Shown piece by piece: positions 1-12,038 of a DNA stretch of 64,000 bases. The DNA comes from Auricularia sp. M13. Its lineage: Eukaryota > Basidiomycota > Agaricomycetes > Auriculariales > Auriculariaceae. The stretch spans positions 1 through 64,000 of the forward strand of contig JAXOIZ010000013.1 of the NCBI GenBank assembly GCA_037042915.1, written 5' to 3'. Within the stretch, counting starts at the first letter, position 1; the number at the start of each line of letters is the position of its first letter. The position numbers and the translations under genes were made by a program. A model generated the notes under the pieces. That model was not told where the DNA came from. It ran no database searches and was given only the letters and a program-made list of their open reading frames with translations.

Positions 1-337
1 CCGGACACAGTCCCTGCATATCCCAGGCATCGTTTGCATCGGATCGCCACGGTCGGCAGCTCTCAGGTCATATGTGGATGTCTCCGACTTGGTCCCACGA
101 GTCTCATGTTCCGCCTTCGGCACTGCGCAGCGCAGTCAAAACTCGATCGGCAGAGTTCGTATTCTGACACCGTCCATCGGATCGACGTCTGACGCGCAGG
201 GAAGGCTCCGGAAGGTGACCTCGGCAGGGTCTGCGGTCGCCCATTTCGGATTTTGTCGCATCGGCGGAAATTGCTCGTTGCCATGACAGCGCACAGCTTT
301 GTGAAGGGTACCATCGCGTAGACCTCGGCGAGAGCTC

Positions 338-553
338 CCCGGACATATATGGGTGTCCGGGTATCCGGGCCCAGCCGGGTCGCAAACGGCGACGGGAAGT
401 GCAGCTGATGGGAAGGGGCACTGATGGGAAGCTTCCCATCAGCCTGCCGTGATGGTAAGTCCAAACGATGGACCTCCGTGCAGCGCTCAGTTCTGCCCCT
501 GAAGTCACGGGACGAGAAGATCGATATCCTGCCTCCGGAGGGAAGGCCTCCGG
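338..553. other. Palindrome cluster within each satellite unit (unit 1 shown)
   Basis: Three inverted repeats lie within ~215 bp: arms CCCGGACA/TGTCCGGG at 338-345 and 354-361, a perfect 22-bp palindrome at 421-442 centred on AAGCTT, and arms CCGGAGG/CCTCCGG at about 534-553. All recur in every unit. They could extrude as cruciforms or serve as binding sites; function unknown. Confidence 0.85.
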
Positions 554-3500
554 CACGGGATTTTGATGGTAAGTGCAGTAGATGGCGCTCAGGAAGCAAA
601 CGGGATTGATGGTATCAAGCCGGGCGACATAGTAAGAGGTTCTGGGACGTCGGCCGACTCGCAGCGGCACGACCGGTGCACCGATTCGCACGGTTGAAAC
701 TGTTCCGGGGAGCTGGAATTTTCCTCGTCGCAGATCAGACATGCGGCATCACGATCGCCGAGAAAGACGGGCACGCTTCCAATCGGCTTAGCTGACGAAA
801 CCAAGTCGGAAGAACGTATTCAGCCCCGTCGAGTGGGACTTCCTTTCGCCCGGCCAAAGGTCGAGGATGCTCGGACTATATGCAGAGTCCATTTGCCTCC
901 TGCCAGCCAAGCACAGGCGATCGGCAGGGTTCCGACGAGCTCCCGATCCCGGCGCCCCAAACCCCAAATCGAGGCCAGTCCGACAGCGTCGGCGGGCTTC
1001 TGATTCTGCGATTTTGTGTCTTTTCCCCTGTATTCGAGCCCCCAGTGTCCCGACATGGTGCGCAGAGAAGTTTCAGGCCTCGACGAGCGCCAGGGACGAA
1101 GCGAGACTCGCTTCGGCATGCGCAGATCCTGCAGCAGAGTGCGATCGGATCCGGACACAGTCCCTGCATATCCCAGGCATCGTTTGCATCGGATCGCCAC
1201 GGTCGGCAGCTCTCAGGTCATATGTGGATGTCTCCGACTTGGTCCCACGAGTCTCATGTTCCGCCTTCGGCACTGCGCAGCGCAGTCAAAACTCGATCGG
1301 CAGAGTTCGTATTCTGACACCGTCCATCGGATCGACGTCTGACGCGCAGGGAAGGCTCCGGAAGGTGACCTCGGCAGGGTCTGCGGTCGCCCATTTCGGA
1401 TTTTGTCGCATCGGCGGAAATTGCTCGTTGCCATGACAGCGCACAGCTTTGTGAAGGGTACCATCGCGTAGACCTCGGCGAGAGCTCCCCGGACATATAT
1501 GGGTGTCCGGGTATCCGGGCCCAGCCGGGGTCGCAAACGGCGACGGGAAGTGCAGCTGATGGGAAGGGGCACTGATGGGAAGCTTCCCATCAGCCTGCCG
1601 TGATGGTAAGTCCAAACGATGGACCTCCGTGCAGCGCTCAGTTCTGCCCCTGAAGTCACGGGACGAGAAGATCGATATCCTGCCTCCGGAGGGAAGGCCT
1701 CCGGCACGGGATTTTGATGGTAAGTGCAGTAGATGGCGCTCAGGAAGCAAACGGGATTGATGGTATCAAGCCGGGCGACATAGTAAGATGTTCTGGGACG
1801 TCGGCCGACTCGCAGCGGCACGACCGGTGCACCGATTCGCACGGTTGAAACTGTTCCGGGGAGCTGGAATTTTCCTCGTCGCAGATCAGACATGCGGCAT
1901 CACGATCGCCGAGAAAGACGGGCGCGCTTCCAATCGGCTTAGCTGAAGAAACCAAGTCGGAAGAACGTATTCAGCCCCCGTCGAGTGGGACTTCCTTTCG
2001 CCCGGCCAAAGGTCGAGGATGCTCGGACTATATGCAGAGTCCATTTGCCTCCTGCCAGCCAAGCACAGGCGATCGGCAGGGTTCCGACGAGCTCCCGACC
2101 CCAGCGCCCCCAAACCCCAAATCGAGGCCAGTCCGACAGCGTCGGCGGGCTTCTGATTCTGCGATTTTGTGTCTTTTCCCTGTATTCGAGCCCCCAGTGT
2201 CCCGACATGGTGCGCAGAGAAGTTTCAGGCCTCGACGAGCGCCAGGGACGAAGCGAGACTCGCCGGCATGCGCAGATCCTGCAGCAGAGTGCGATCGGAT
2301 CCGGACACAGTCCCTGCATATCCCAGGCATCGTTTGCATCGGATCGCCACGGTCGGCAGCTCTCAGGTCATATGTGGATGTCTCCGACTTGGTCCCACGA
2401 GTCTCATGTTCCGCCTTCGGCACTGCGCAGCGCAGTCAAAACTCGATCGGCAGAGTTCGTATTCTGACACCGTCCATCGGATCGACGTCTGACGCGCAGG
2501 GAAGGCTCCGGAAGGTGACCTCGGCAGGGTCTGCGGTCGCCCATTTCGGATTTTGTCGCATCGGCGGAAATTGCTCGTTGCCATGACAGCGCACAGCTTT
2601 GTGAAGGGTACCATCGCGTAGACCTCGGCGAGAGCTCCCCGGACATATATGGGTGTCCGGGTATCCGGGCCAGCCGGGGTCGCAAACGGCGACGGGAAGT
2701 GCAGCTGATGGGAAGGGGCACTGATGGGAAGCTTCCCATCAGCCTGCCGTGATGGTAAGTCCAAACGATGGACCTCCGTGCAGCGCTCAGTTCTGCCCCT
2801 GAAGTCACGGGACGAGAAGATCGATATCCTGCCTCCGGAGGGAAGGCCTCCGGCACGGGATTTTGATGGTAAGTGCAGTAGATGGCGCTCAGGAAGCAAA
2901 CGGGATTGATGGTATCAAGCCGGGCGACATAGTAAGAGGTTCTGGGACGTCGGCCGACTCGCAGCGGCACGACCGGTGCACCGATTCGCACGGTTGAAAC
3001 TGTTCCGGGGAGCTGGAATTTTCCTCGTCGCAGATCAGACATGCGGCATCACGATCGCCGAGAAAGACGGGCACGCTTCCAATCGGCTTAGCTGACGAAA
3101 CCAAGTCGGAAGAACGTATTCAGCCCCGTCGAGTGGGACTTCCTTTCGCCCGGCCAAAGGTCGAGGATGCTCGGACTATATGCAGAGTCCATTTGCCTCC
3201 TGCCAGCCAAGCACAGGCGATCGGCAGGGTTCCGACGAGCTCCCGATCCCGGCGCCCCAAACCCCAAATCGAGGCCAGTCCGACAGCGTCGGCGGGCTTC
3301 TGATTCTGCGATTTTGTGTCTTTTCCCCTGTATTCGAGCCCCCAGTGTCCCGACATGGTGCGCAGAGAAGTTTCAGGCCTCGACGAGCGCCAGGGACGAA
3401 GCGAGACTCGCTTCGGCATGCGCAGATCCTGCAGCAGAGTGCGATCGGATCCGGACACAGTCCCTGCATATCCCAGGCATCGTTTGCATCGGATCGCCAC

Positions 3501-5239
3501 GGTCGGCAGCTCTCAGGTCATATGTGGATGTCTCCGACTTGGTCCCACGAGTCTCATGTTCCGCCTTCGGCACTGCGCAGCGCAGTCAAAACTCGATCGG
3601 CAGAGTTCGTATTCTGACACCGTCCATCGGATCGACGTCTGACGCGCAGGGAAGGCTCCGGAAGGTGACCTCGGCAGGGTCTGCGGTCGCCCATTTCGGA
3701 TTTTGTCGCATCGGCGGAAATTGCTCGTTGCCATGACAGCGCACAGCTTTGTGAAGGGTACCATCGCGTAGACCTCGGCGAGAGCTCCCCGGACATATAT
3801 GGGTGTCCGGGTATCCGGGCCCAGCCGGGGTCGCAAACGGCGACGGGAAGTGCAGCTGATGGGAAGGGGCACTGATGGGAAGCTTCCCATCAGCCTGCCG
3901 TGATGGTAAGTCCAAACGATGGACCTCCGTGCAGCGCTCAGTTCTGCCCCTGAAGTCACGGGACGAGAAGATCGATATCCTGCCTCCGGAGGAAGGCCTC
4001 CGGCACGGGATTTTGATGGTAAGTGCAGTAGATGGCGCTCAGGAAGCAAACGGGATTGATGGTATCAAGCCGGGCGACATAGTAAGAGGTTCTGGGACGT
4101 CGGCCGACTCGCAGCGGCACGACCGGTGCACCGATTCGCACGGTTGAAACTGTTCCGGGGAGCTGGAATTTTCCTCGTCGCAGATCAGACATGCGGCATC
4201 ACGATCGCCGAGAAAGACGGGCACGCTTCCAATCGGCTTAGCTGACGAAACCAAGTCGGAAGAACGTATTCAGCCCCCGTCGAGTGGGACTTCCTTTCGC
4301 CCGGCCAAAGGTCGAGGATGCTCGGACTATATGCAGAGTCCATTTGCCTCCTGCCAGCCAAGCACAGGCGATCGGCAGGGTTCCGACGAGCTCCCGATCC
4401 CGGCGCCCCAAACCCCCAAATCGAGGCCAGTCCGACAGCGTCGGCGGGCTTCTGATTCTGCGATTTTGTGTCTTTTCCCCTGTATTCGAGCCCCCAGTGT
4501 CCCGACATGGTGCGCAGAGAAGTTTCAGGCCTCGACGAGCGCCAGGGACGAAGCGAGACTCGCCGGCATGCGCAGATCCTGCAGCAGAGTGCGATCGGAT
4601 CCGGACACAGTCCCTGCATATCCCAGGCATCGTTTGCATCGGATCGCCACGGTCGGCAGCTCTCAGGTCATATGTGGATGTCTCCGACTTGGTCCCACGA
4701 GTCTCATGTTCCGCCTTCGGCACTGCGCAGCGCAGTCAAAACTCGATCGGCAGAGTTCGTATTCTGACACCGTCCATCGGATCGACGTCTGACGCGCAGG
4801 GAAGGCTCCGGAAGGTGACCTCGGCAGGGTCTGCGGTCGCCCATTTCGGATTTTGTCGCATCGGCGGAAATTGCTCGTTGCCATGACAGCGCACAGCTTT
4901 GTGAAGGGTACCATCGCGTAGACCTCGGCGAGAGCTCCCCGGACATATATGGGTGTCCGGGTATCCGGGCCAGCCGGGGTCGCAAACGGCGACGGGAAGT
5001 GCAGCTGATGGGAAGGGGCACTGATGGGAAGCTTCCCATCAGCCTGCCGTGATGGTAAGTCCAAACGATGGACCTCCGTGCAGCGCTCAGTTCTGCCCCT
5101 GAAGTCACGGGACGAGAAGATCGATATCCTGCCTCCGGAGGGAAGGCCTCCGGCACGGGATTTTGATGGTAAGTGCAGTAGATGGCGCTCAGGAAGCAAA
5201 CGGGATTGATGGTATCAAGCCGGGCGACATAGTAAGAGG

Positions 5240-5629
5240 ATTTTGTCGCATCGGCGGAAATTGCTCGTTGCCATGACAGCGCACAGCTTTGTGAAGGGTA
5301 CCATCGCGTAGACCTCGGCGAGAGCTCCCCGGACATATATGGGTGTCCGGGTATCCGGGCCCAGCCGGGGTCGCAAACGGCGACGGGAAGTGCAGCTGAT
5401 GGGAAGGGGCACTGATGGGAAGCTTCCCATCAGCCTGCCGTGATGGTAAGTCCAAACGATGGACCTCCGTGCAGCGCTCAGTTCTGCCCCTGAAGTCACG
5501 GGACGAGAAGATCGATATCCTGCCTCCGGAGGAAGGCCTCCGGCACGGGATTTTGATGGTAAGTGCAGTAGATGGCGCTCAGGAAGCAAACGGGATTGAT
5601 GGTATCAAGCCGGGCGACATAGTAAGAGG
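5240..5629. repeat. Inserted 390-bp partial satellite unit
   Basis: After AGTAAGAGG at 5231-5239 the sequence jumps back to the ATTTTGTCGCATCGG position of the unit and replays 390 bp until AGTAAGAGG recurs at 5621-5629. This is an internal duplication of part of the unit and explains the 1,542-bp spacing between landmarks at 4601 and 6143. Confidence 0.95.
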
Positions 5630-8600
5630 TTCTGGGACGTCGGCCGACTCGCAGCGGCACGACCGGTGCACCGGTCGCACGGTTGAAACTGTTCCGGGGA
5701 GCTGGAATTTTCCTCGTCGCAGATCAGACATGCGGCATCACGATCGCCGAGAAAGACGGGCACGCTTCCAATCGGCTTAGCTGACGAAACCAAGTCGGAA
5801 GAACGTATTCAGCCCCCGTCGAGTGGGACTTCCTTTCGCCCGGCCAAAGGTCGAGGATGCTCGGACTATATGCAGAGTCCATTTGCCTCCTGCCAGCCAA
5901 GCACAGGCGATCGGCAGGGTTCCGACGAGCTCCCGATCCCGGCGCCCCCAAACCCCCAAATCGAGGCCAGTCCGACAGCGTCGGCGGGCTTCTGATTCTG
6001 CGATTTTGTGTCTTTTCCCCTGTATTCGAGCCCCCAGTGTCCCGACATGGTGCGCAGAGAAGTTTCAGGCCTCGACGAGCGCCAGGGACGAAGCGAGACT
6101 CGCTTCGGCATGCGCAGATCCTGCAGCAGAGTGCGATCGGATCCGGACACAGTCCCTGCATATCCCAGGCATCGTTTGCATCGGATCGCCACGGTCGGCA
6201 GCTCTCAGGTCATATGTGGATGTCTCCGACTTGGTCCCACGAGTCTCATGTTCCGCCTTCGGCACTGCGCAGCGCAGTCAAAACTCGATCGGCAGAGTTC
6301 GTATTCTGACACCGTCCATCGGATCGACGTCTGACGCGCAGGGAAGGCTCCGGAAGGTGACCTCGGCAGGGTCTGCGGTCGCCCATTTCGGATTTTGTCG
6401 CATCGGCGGAAATTGCTCGTTGCCATGACAGCGCACAGCTTTGTGAACGAGGGTACCATCGCGTAGACCTCGGCGAGAGCTCCCCGGACATATATGGGTG
6501 TCCGGGTATCCGGGCCCAGCCGGGGTCGCAAACGGCGACGGGAAGTGCAGCTGATGGGAAGGGGCACTGATGGGAAGCTTCCCATCAGCCTGCCGTGATG
6601 GTAAGTCCAAACGATGGACCTCCGTGCAGCGCTCAGTTCTGCCCCTGAAGTCACGGGACGAGAAGATCGATATCCTGCCTCCGGAGGAAGGCCTCCGGCA
6701 CGGGATTTTGATGGTAAGTGCAGTAGATGGCGCTCAGGAAGCAAACGGGATTGATGGTATCAAGCCGGGCGACATAGTAAGAGGTTCTGGGACGTCGGCC
6801 GACTCGCAGCGGCACGACCGGTGCACCGATTCGCACGGTTGAAACTGTTCCGGGGAGCTGGAATTTTCCTCGTCGCAGATCAGACATGCGGCATCACGAT
6901 CGCCGAGAAAGACGGGCACGCTTCCAATCGGCTTAGCTGACGAAACCAAGTCGGAAGAACGTATTCAGCCCCCGTCGAGTGGGACTTCCTTTCGCCCGGC
7001 CAAAGGTCGAGGATGCTCGGACTATATGCAGAGTCCATTTGCCTCCTGCCAGCCAAGCACAGGCGATCGGCAGGGTTCCGACGAGCTCCCGATCCCGGCG
7101 CCCCAAACCCCCAAATCGAGGCCAGTCCGACAGCGTCGGCGGGCTTCTGATTCTGCGATTTTGTGTCTTTTCCCCTGTATTCGAGCCCCCAGTGTCCCGA
7201 CATGGTGCGCAGAGAAGTTTCAGGCCTCGACGAGCGCCAGGGACGAAGCGAGACTCGCCGGCATGCGCAGATCCTGCAGCAGAGTGCGATCGGATCCGGA
7301 CACAGTCCCTGCATATCCCAGGCATCGTTTGCATCGGATCGCCACGGTCGGCAGCTCTCAGGTCATATGTGGATGTCTCCGACTTGGTCCCACGAGTCTC
7401 ATGTTCCGCCTTCGGCACTGCGCAGCGCAGTCAAAACTCGATCGGCAGAGTTCGTATTCTGACACCGTCCATCGGATCGACGTCTGACGCGCAGGGAAGG
7501 CTCCGGAAGGTGACCTCGGCAGGGTCTGCGGTCGCCCATTTCGGATTTTGTCGCATCGGCGGAAATTGCTCGTTGCCATGACAGCGCACAGCTTTGTGAA
7601 GGGTACCATCGCGTAGACCTCGGCGAGAGCTCCCCGGACATATATGGGTGTCCGGGTATCCGGGCCCAGCCGGGGTCGCAAACGGCGACGGGAAGTGCAG
7701 CTGATGGGAAGGGGCACTGATGGGAAGCTTCCCATCAGCCTGCCGTGATGGTAAGTCCAAACGATGGACCTCCGTGCAGCGCTCAGTTCTGCCCCTGAAG
7801 TCACGGGACGAGAAGATCGATATCCTGCCTCCGGAGGAAGGCCTCCGGCACGGGATTTTGATGGTAAGTGCAGTAGATGGCGCTCAGGAAGCAAACGGGA
7901 TTGATGGTATCAAGCCGGGCGACATAGTAAGAGGTTCTGGGACGTCGGCCGACTCGCAGCGGCACGACCGGTGCACCGATTCGCACGGTTGAAACTGTTC
8001 CGGGAGCTGGAATTTTCCTCGTCGCAGATCAGACATGCGGCATCACGATCGCCGAGAAAGACGGGCACGCTTCCAATCGGCTTAGCTGACGAAACCAAGT
8101 CGGAAGAACGTATTCAGCCCCCGTCGAGTGGGACTTCCTTTCGCCCGGCCAAAGGTCGAGGATGCTCGGACTATATGCAGAGTCCATTTGCCTCCTGCCA
8201 GCCAAGCACAGGCGATCGGCAGGGTTCCGACGAGCTCCCGATCCCGGCGCCCCAAACCCCCAAATCGAGGCCAGTCCGACAGCGTCGCGGGCTTCTGATT
8301 CTGCGATTTTGTGTCTTTTCCCCTGTATTCGAGCCCCCAGTGTCCCGACATGGTGCGCAGAGAAGTTTCAGGCCTCGACGAGCGCCAGGGACGAAGCGAG
8401 ACTCGCTTCGGCATGCGCAGATCCTGCAGCAGAGTGCGATCGGATCCGGACACAGTCCCTGCATATCCCAGGCATCGTTTGCATCGGATCGCCACGGTCG
8501 GCAGCTCTCAGGTCATATGTGGATGTCTCCGACTTGGTCCCACGAGTCTCATGTTCCGCCTTCGGCACTGCGCAGCGCAGTCAAAACTCGATCGGCAGAG

Positions 8601-9083
8601 TTCGTATTCTGACACCGTCCATCGGATCGACGTCTGACGCGCAGGGAAGGCTCCGGAAGGTGACCTCGGCAGGGTCTGCGGTCGCCCATTTCGGATTTTG
8701 TCGCATCGGCGGAAATTGCTCGTTGCCATGACAGCGCACAGCTTTGTGAAGGGTACCATCGCGTAGACCTCGGCGAGAGCTCCCCGGACATATATGGGTG
8801 TCCGGGTATCCGGCCCAGCCGGGGTCGCAAACGGCGACGGGAAGTGCAGCTGATGGGAAGGGGCACTGATGGGAAGCTTCCCATCAGCCTGCCGTGATGG
8901 TAAGTCCAAACGATGGACCTCCGTGCAGCGCTCAGTTCTGCCCCTGAAGTCACGGGACGAGAAGATCGATATCCTGCCTCCGGAGGAAGGCCTCCGGCAC
9001 GGGATTTTGATGGTAAGTGCAGTAGATGGCGCTCAGGAAGCAAACGGGATTGATGGTATCAAGCCGGGCGACATAGTAAGAGG

Positions 9084-9473
9084 ATTTTGTCGCATCGGCG
9101 GAAATTGCTCGTTGCCATGACAGCGCACAGCTTTGTGAAGGGTACCATCGCGTAGACCTCGGCGAGAGCTCCCCGGACATATATGGGTGTCCGGGTATCC
9201 GGCCCAGCCGGGGTCGCAAACGGCGACGGGAAGTGCAGCTGATGGGAAGGGGCACTGATGGGAAGCTTCCCATCAGCCTGCCGTGATGGTAAGTCCAAAC
9301 GATGGACCTCCGTGCAGCGCTCAGTTCTGCCCCTGAAGTCACGGGACGAGAAGATCGATATCCTGCCTCCGGAGGGAAGGCCTCCGGCACGGGATTTTGA
9401 TGGTAAGTGCAGTAGATGGCGCTCAGGAAGCAAACGGGATTGATGGTATCAAGCCGGGCGACATAGTAAGAGG
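9084..9473. repeat. Terminal 390-bp partial satellite unit at array edge
   Basis: The same junction (AGTAAGAGG joined to ATTTTGTCGC) as at 5239/5240 occurs at 9083/9084. The partial unit then runs to the next AGTAAGAGG at 9465-9473, where the satellite ends and A-rich sequence begins. The array therefore ends at the same unit position used by the internal partial duplication. Confidence 0.93.
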
Positions 9474-9884
9474 TAAAAAAAGTATTCATGTAGATAGACT
9501 GCCACTCTCTGAGAGTAATTCATGGAAACAACGGATTGACCGTCGAATCTCGTAGTAGTTGAAGCTGGCAAGTATGATAACACGGAACAGATCACTCACC
9601 AACACTCTCACATACGAGGCCGCAAGACTGCACATATTAAATAATACATGAAATTAAGCATAAAATTTAGATATTGCGTCGGTCTGAGCTACGTGAGGCT
9701 CAAAAAGATTCTAGTTATTGCCCATCTGTGGGTGTGAGATGAAGCACGGGCCATTTCTTTCTCGCAAAACGACTCGTCTTTATATCTGGATAAAATAAAA
9801 AAATTATTGACTTTTTTAACACCTTTCACCTATCCGCTTCAGGAATCTCGGAAAATCCGGATGAAGGAACTCGGTTGTTCAAAT

Positions 9885-9925
9885 TCAAACTCCGACGATC
9901 TGCTCATGAGCCGATTGTCGGAGCT
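9885..9925. repeat. Dispersed hairpin, copy 1
   Basis: Left arm CTCCGACGATCTGCTC and right arm CCGATTGTCGGAG are near-perfect inverse complements around a short loop. Four related hairpins occur at 15589-15629, 15957-16003, 23064-23108 and 26402-26449. Confidence 0.8.
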
Positions 9926-10432
9926 TGTATTATATCAATGTGGCATGCGCCGATGCTCGGCTTGCAAACGGTCACTCCCTCTTCTCACTCATTGAACCAA
10001 ACTGTAAGTATTTTACTGTCCAATAACACTATCGCGCACCCTGTACACCGGTGTGCATATTTATCGGACTGTACGCTAGAAGCCACATGAAAAACGCCCC
10101 ACAGGCCGTTCCGGCACCACCAGCTACTTTTGGAGTCCCAATATTATTTGACATTGGGCAGCAATATCATCATAACATGATCAGGATGCTGTCGAATACG
10201 CTGCAGATCACGATCCTGAAGCACAATGATCGTGAATAACATCCCAGCCGCCGAATCTCCTTTTCTAACTGACCTTGAATAGAGTGCAAGCGAAGCCTTT
10301 CTCATGTTGACGATAAATTCTGAGGAAAGTAAATGTTCATTCTTTATCGAAAGAGAGCAGGCATCCGCACGCTCACTCGCGGCGCTTCGCGTCGCGCTGT
10401 TGCGCGCCCCCAACAGTTTTTGGCGCTCATGC

Positions 10433-10449
10433 GAGGCGCTTCGCGCCTC
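10433..10449. other. Perfect 7-bp-stem hairpin in a GC-rich island
   Basis: GAGGCGC-TTC-GCGCCTC is a perfect 7-bp stem with a 3-nt loop inside an otherwise AT-rich region. Similar CGGCGCTTCGCG text lies just upstream at about 10379. It is probably part of a small repeat; no gene context. Confidence 0.6.
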
Positions 10450-12038
10450 GCCATTCGCGCCACATGGTCGGCAGCGCAGTCAGAGCTGAACATCATCAGT
10501 GGTAGGTGCCCGGTACTCACGAAGGTTGACCGCAACGGGGACAGAATGACTGACTTGCTGCTCCCCCGGTTGGAATATCAGCGCCCCGAAGTCGCCTTGC
10601 TTTTGGCCGCACAGGGTGATGCTGTTGTGAGGCAGTTCAACTTCCTCCAGGTTAAACAACGTTCACTAAGTGTGACTGTAAATATGAAATATCATATCTT
10701 CTGAAAGCTAGTTGTGGTTTTAATCTTAAAATTCTGAAAACATGGTCTGGTAGGTGGATAGACTATCTCGGTCTACAGAGAATATCACACTTGATGAGCT
10801 GCCCTGCTATGGTCATGGTGCAGCAACCAAGTGCTCACTGTGAATACGTCAAGTTGGCTTGTCGATTTCGTGTCTGGGTGCAGCTGGGAGAGCTGTAGTG
10901 TTTGCAGTGTGGTGGTACAAGGACAATGCACCTCCTAATTTTTGTGAACAGCTATCAAGGTGTTGGTAGGGTGGCACATACAAAAATATGCTTCAGTGGG
11001 TACCCCGACTCGGAAAATACATGAGCATGTGGTCCGTCACGGTAGCTGGGAGACCGAGTCGAGTTTCAAAGCCGATATCTACGAGGACTGCACATCAGTC
11101 CCAACCAAAAGAGAGAGAGAGCCAAACCGAAAGATCTCCCTGATCCATTGACTTGAAGGTGCATACCGTTTGCCGATGTGGTGCTCACTCCCCTCCAGGA
11201 CGACGTCTTCGTCCGTGGTGTTCTGCTCGATGTCACACCAGAAGTTCGGGGATAGACCCGGGAATGGGTGTCCTAGAGAGCTTGAGGGTGGGTATTTATT
11301 ATCAGAATGGAACGCAGATTCAGAGTGATAGACTCATAGAGACGCACAGCATAGGCGGTGCCACGTTTCATAATGGTTGGCCGATACATGAACAATGATG
11401 CATGTTGCACACGAGAAGCGTCGATGCTTGAAGTTTCTTCTCGATCCTGTGTCTTTGGCATCTGGGCTTAGTGTTGTGGTCGTGGATTGGACACAAGGAG
11501 GAATGCGCCCCCGACGTCGGACTGCACAAAGAAGTTGACCGGCAAATCCTGCCGGAAAAGCCGACCGCCAGCTGGACACCGTCCCATTGTCATGGTCTCT
11601 TAAAGAAATTTATATAAATAATCAGTGTGCCCTTTTGAAACGAAGTTTGAGATTGACATGGTTACGGGCCAGCGGAATGAAGGGATGCTTGTCGATCCGG
11701 AAGCCTCTCAGATCTATATAAGTACAGTACTTCCCAGAGCCCACTGAGCACCAACGACAAATGAGTGATATTGAAATTAATGCACTCATATTATTGCAGA
11801 CCCAAGACTAGAGGTGACCTTGGGACTGTATGGACCAGTGATATTTAAATACTTACCCATAACCTGAATCTCAGTTGACTGAAACTGCGTTTATTGAATT
11901 AGAGAAGAATTAATTTGCATGATTTAGAATGTCTGAAACACAGGATAGATGCTTTGAGAAGATTTGATGCGACGATCTGAATGTCGGACTTCCAACTTTA
12001 AGGCGGAACCTAAACTTCCTCAACTTCCTCCGTCTACC

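Larger units (their letters stand above)
1..9473. repeat. 1,150-bp satellite array with dimeric higher-order structure
   Basis: The same ~1,150-bp sequence repeats head to tail. The landmark CCGGACACAGTCCCTG begins at 1, 1151, 2301, 3451, 4601, 6143, 7296 and 8446. Spacings are 1150, 1150, 1150, 1150, 1542, 1153 and 1150. The 1542 spacing contains an extra 390-bp partial unit and the 1153 spacing a 3-bp insertion near 6447. Copies are nearly identical, differing by single bases and 1-2-nt indels. 1,150 is not a multiple of 3 and open frames occur in all six frames, so I regard it as non-coding satellite DNA. The array extends beyond the left edge and stops at about 9473, where the sequence changes to A-rich unique DNA. 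Units contain several strong inverted repeats. No rDNA or tRNA similarity is visible. Confidence 0.97.
9474..12038. other. Gene-poor AT-rich DNA with repeat fragments
   Basis: No convincing gene. It contains a copy of a dispersed hairpin (9885-9925), a GC-rich hairpin cluster (10377-10460), and a stretch at 10740-10935 that resembles 31400-31580 (dispersed family E3). Short ORFs at 10051-10239, 10333-10704 and 11153-11398 lack recognisable motifs and were not called. Confidence 0.6.

Noticed and set aside
63-9489. Dozens of overlapping ORFs (up to 226 aa) in the first 9.4 kb
   Set aside because: They repeat with the 1,150-bp satellite, occupy all six frames, and the unit is not a multiple of three. 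No domain motifs.
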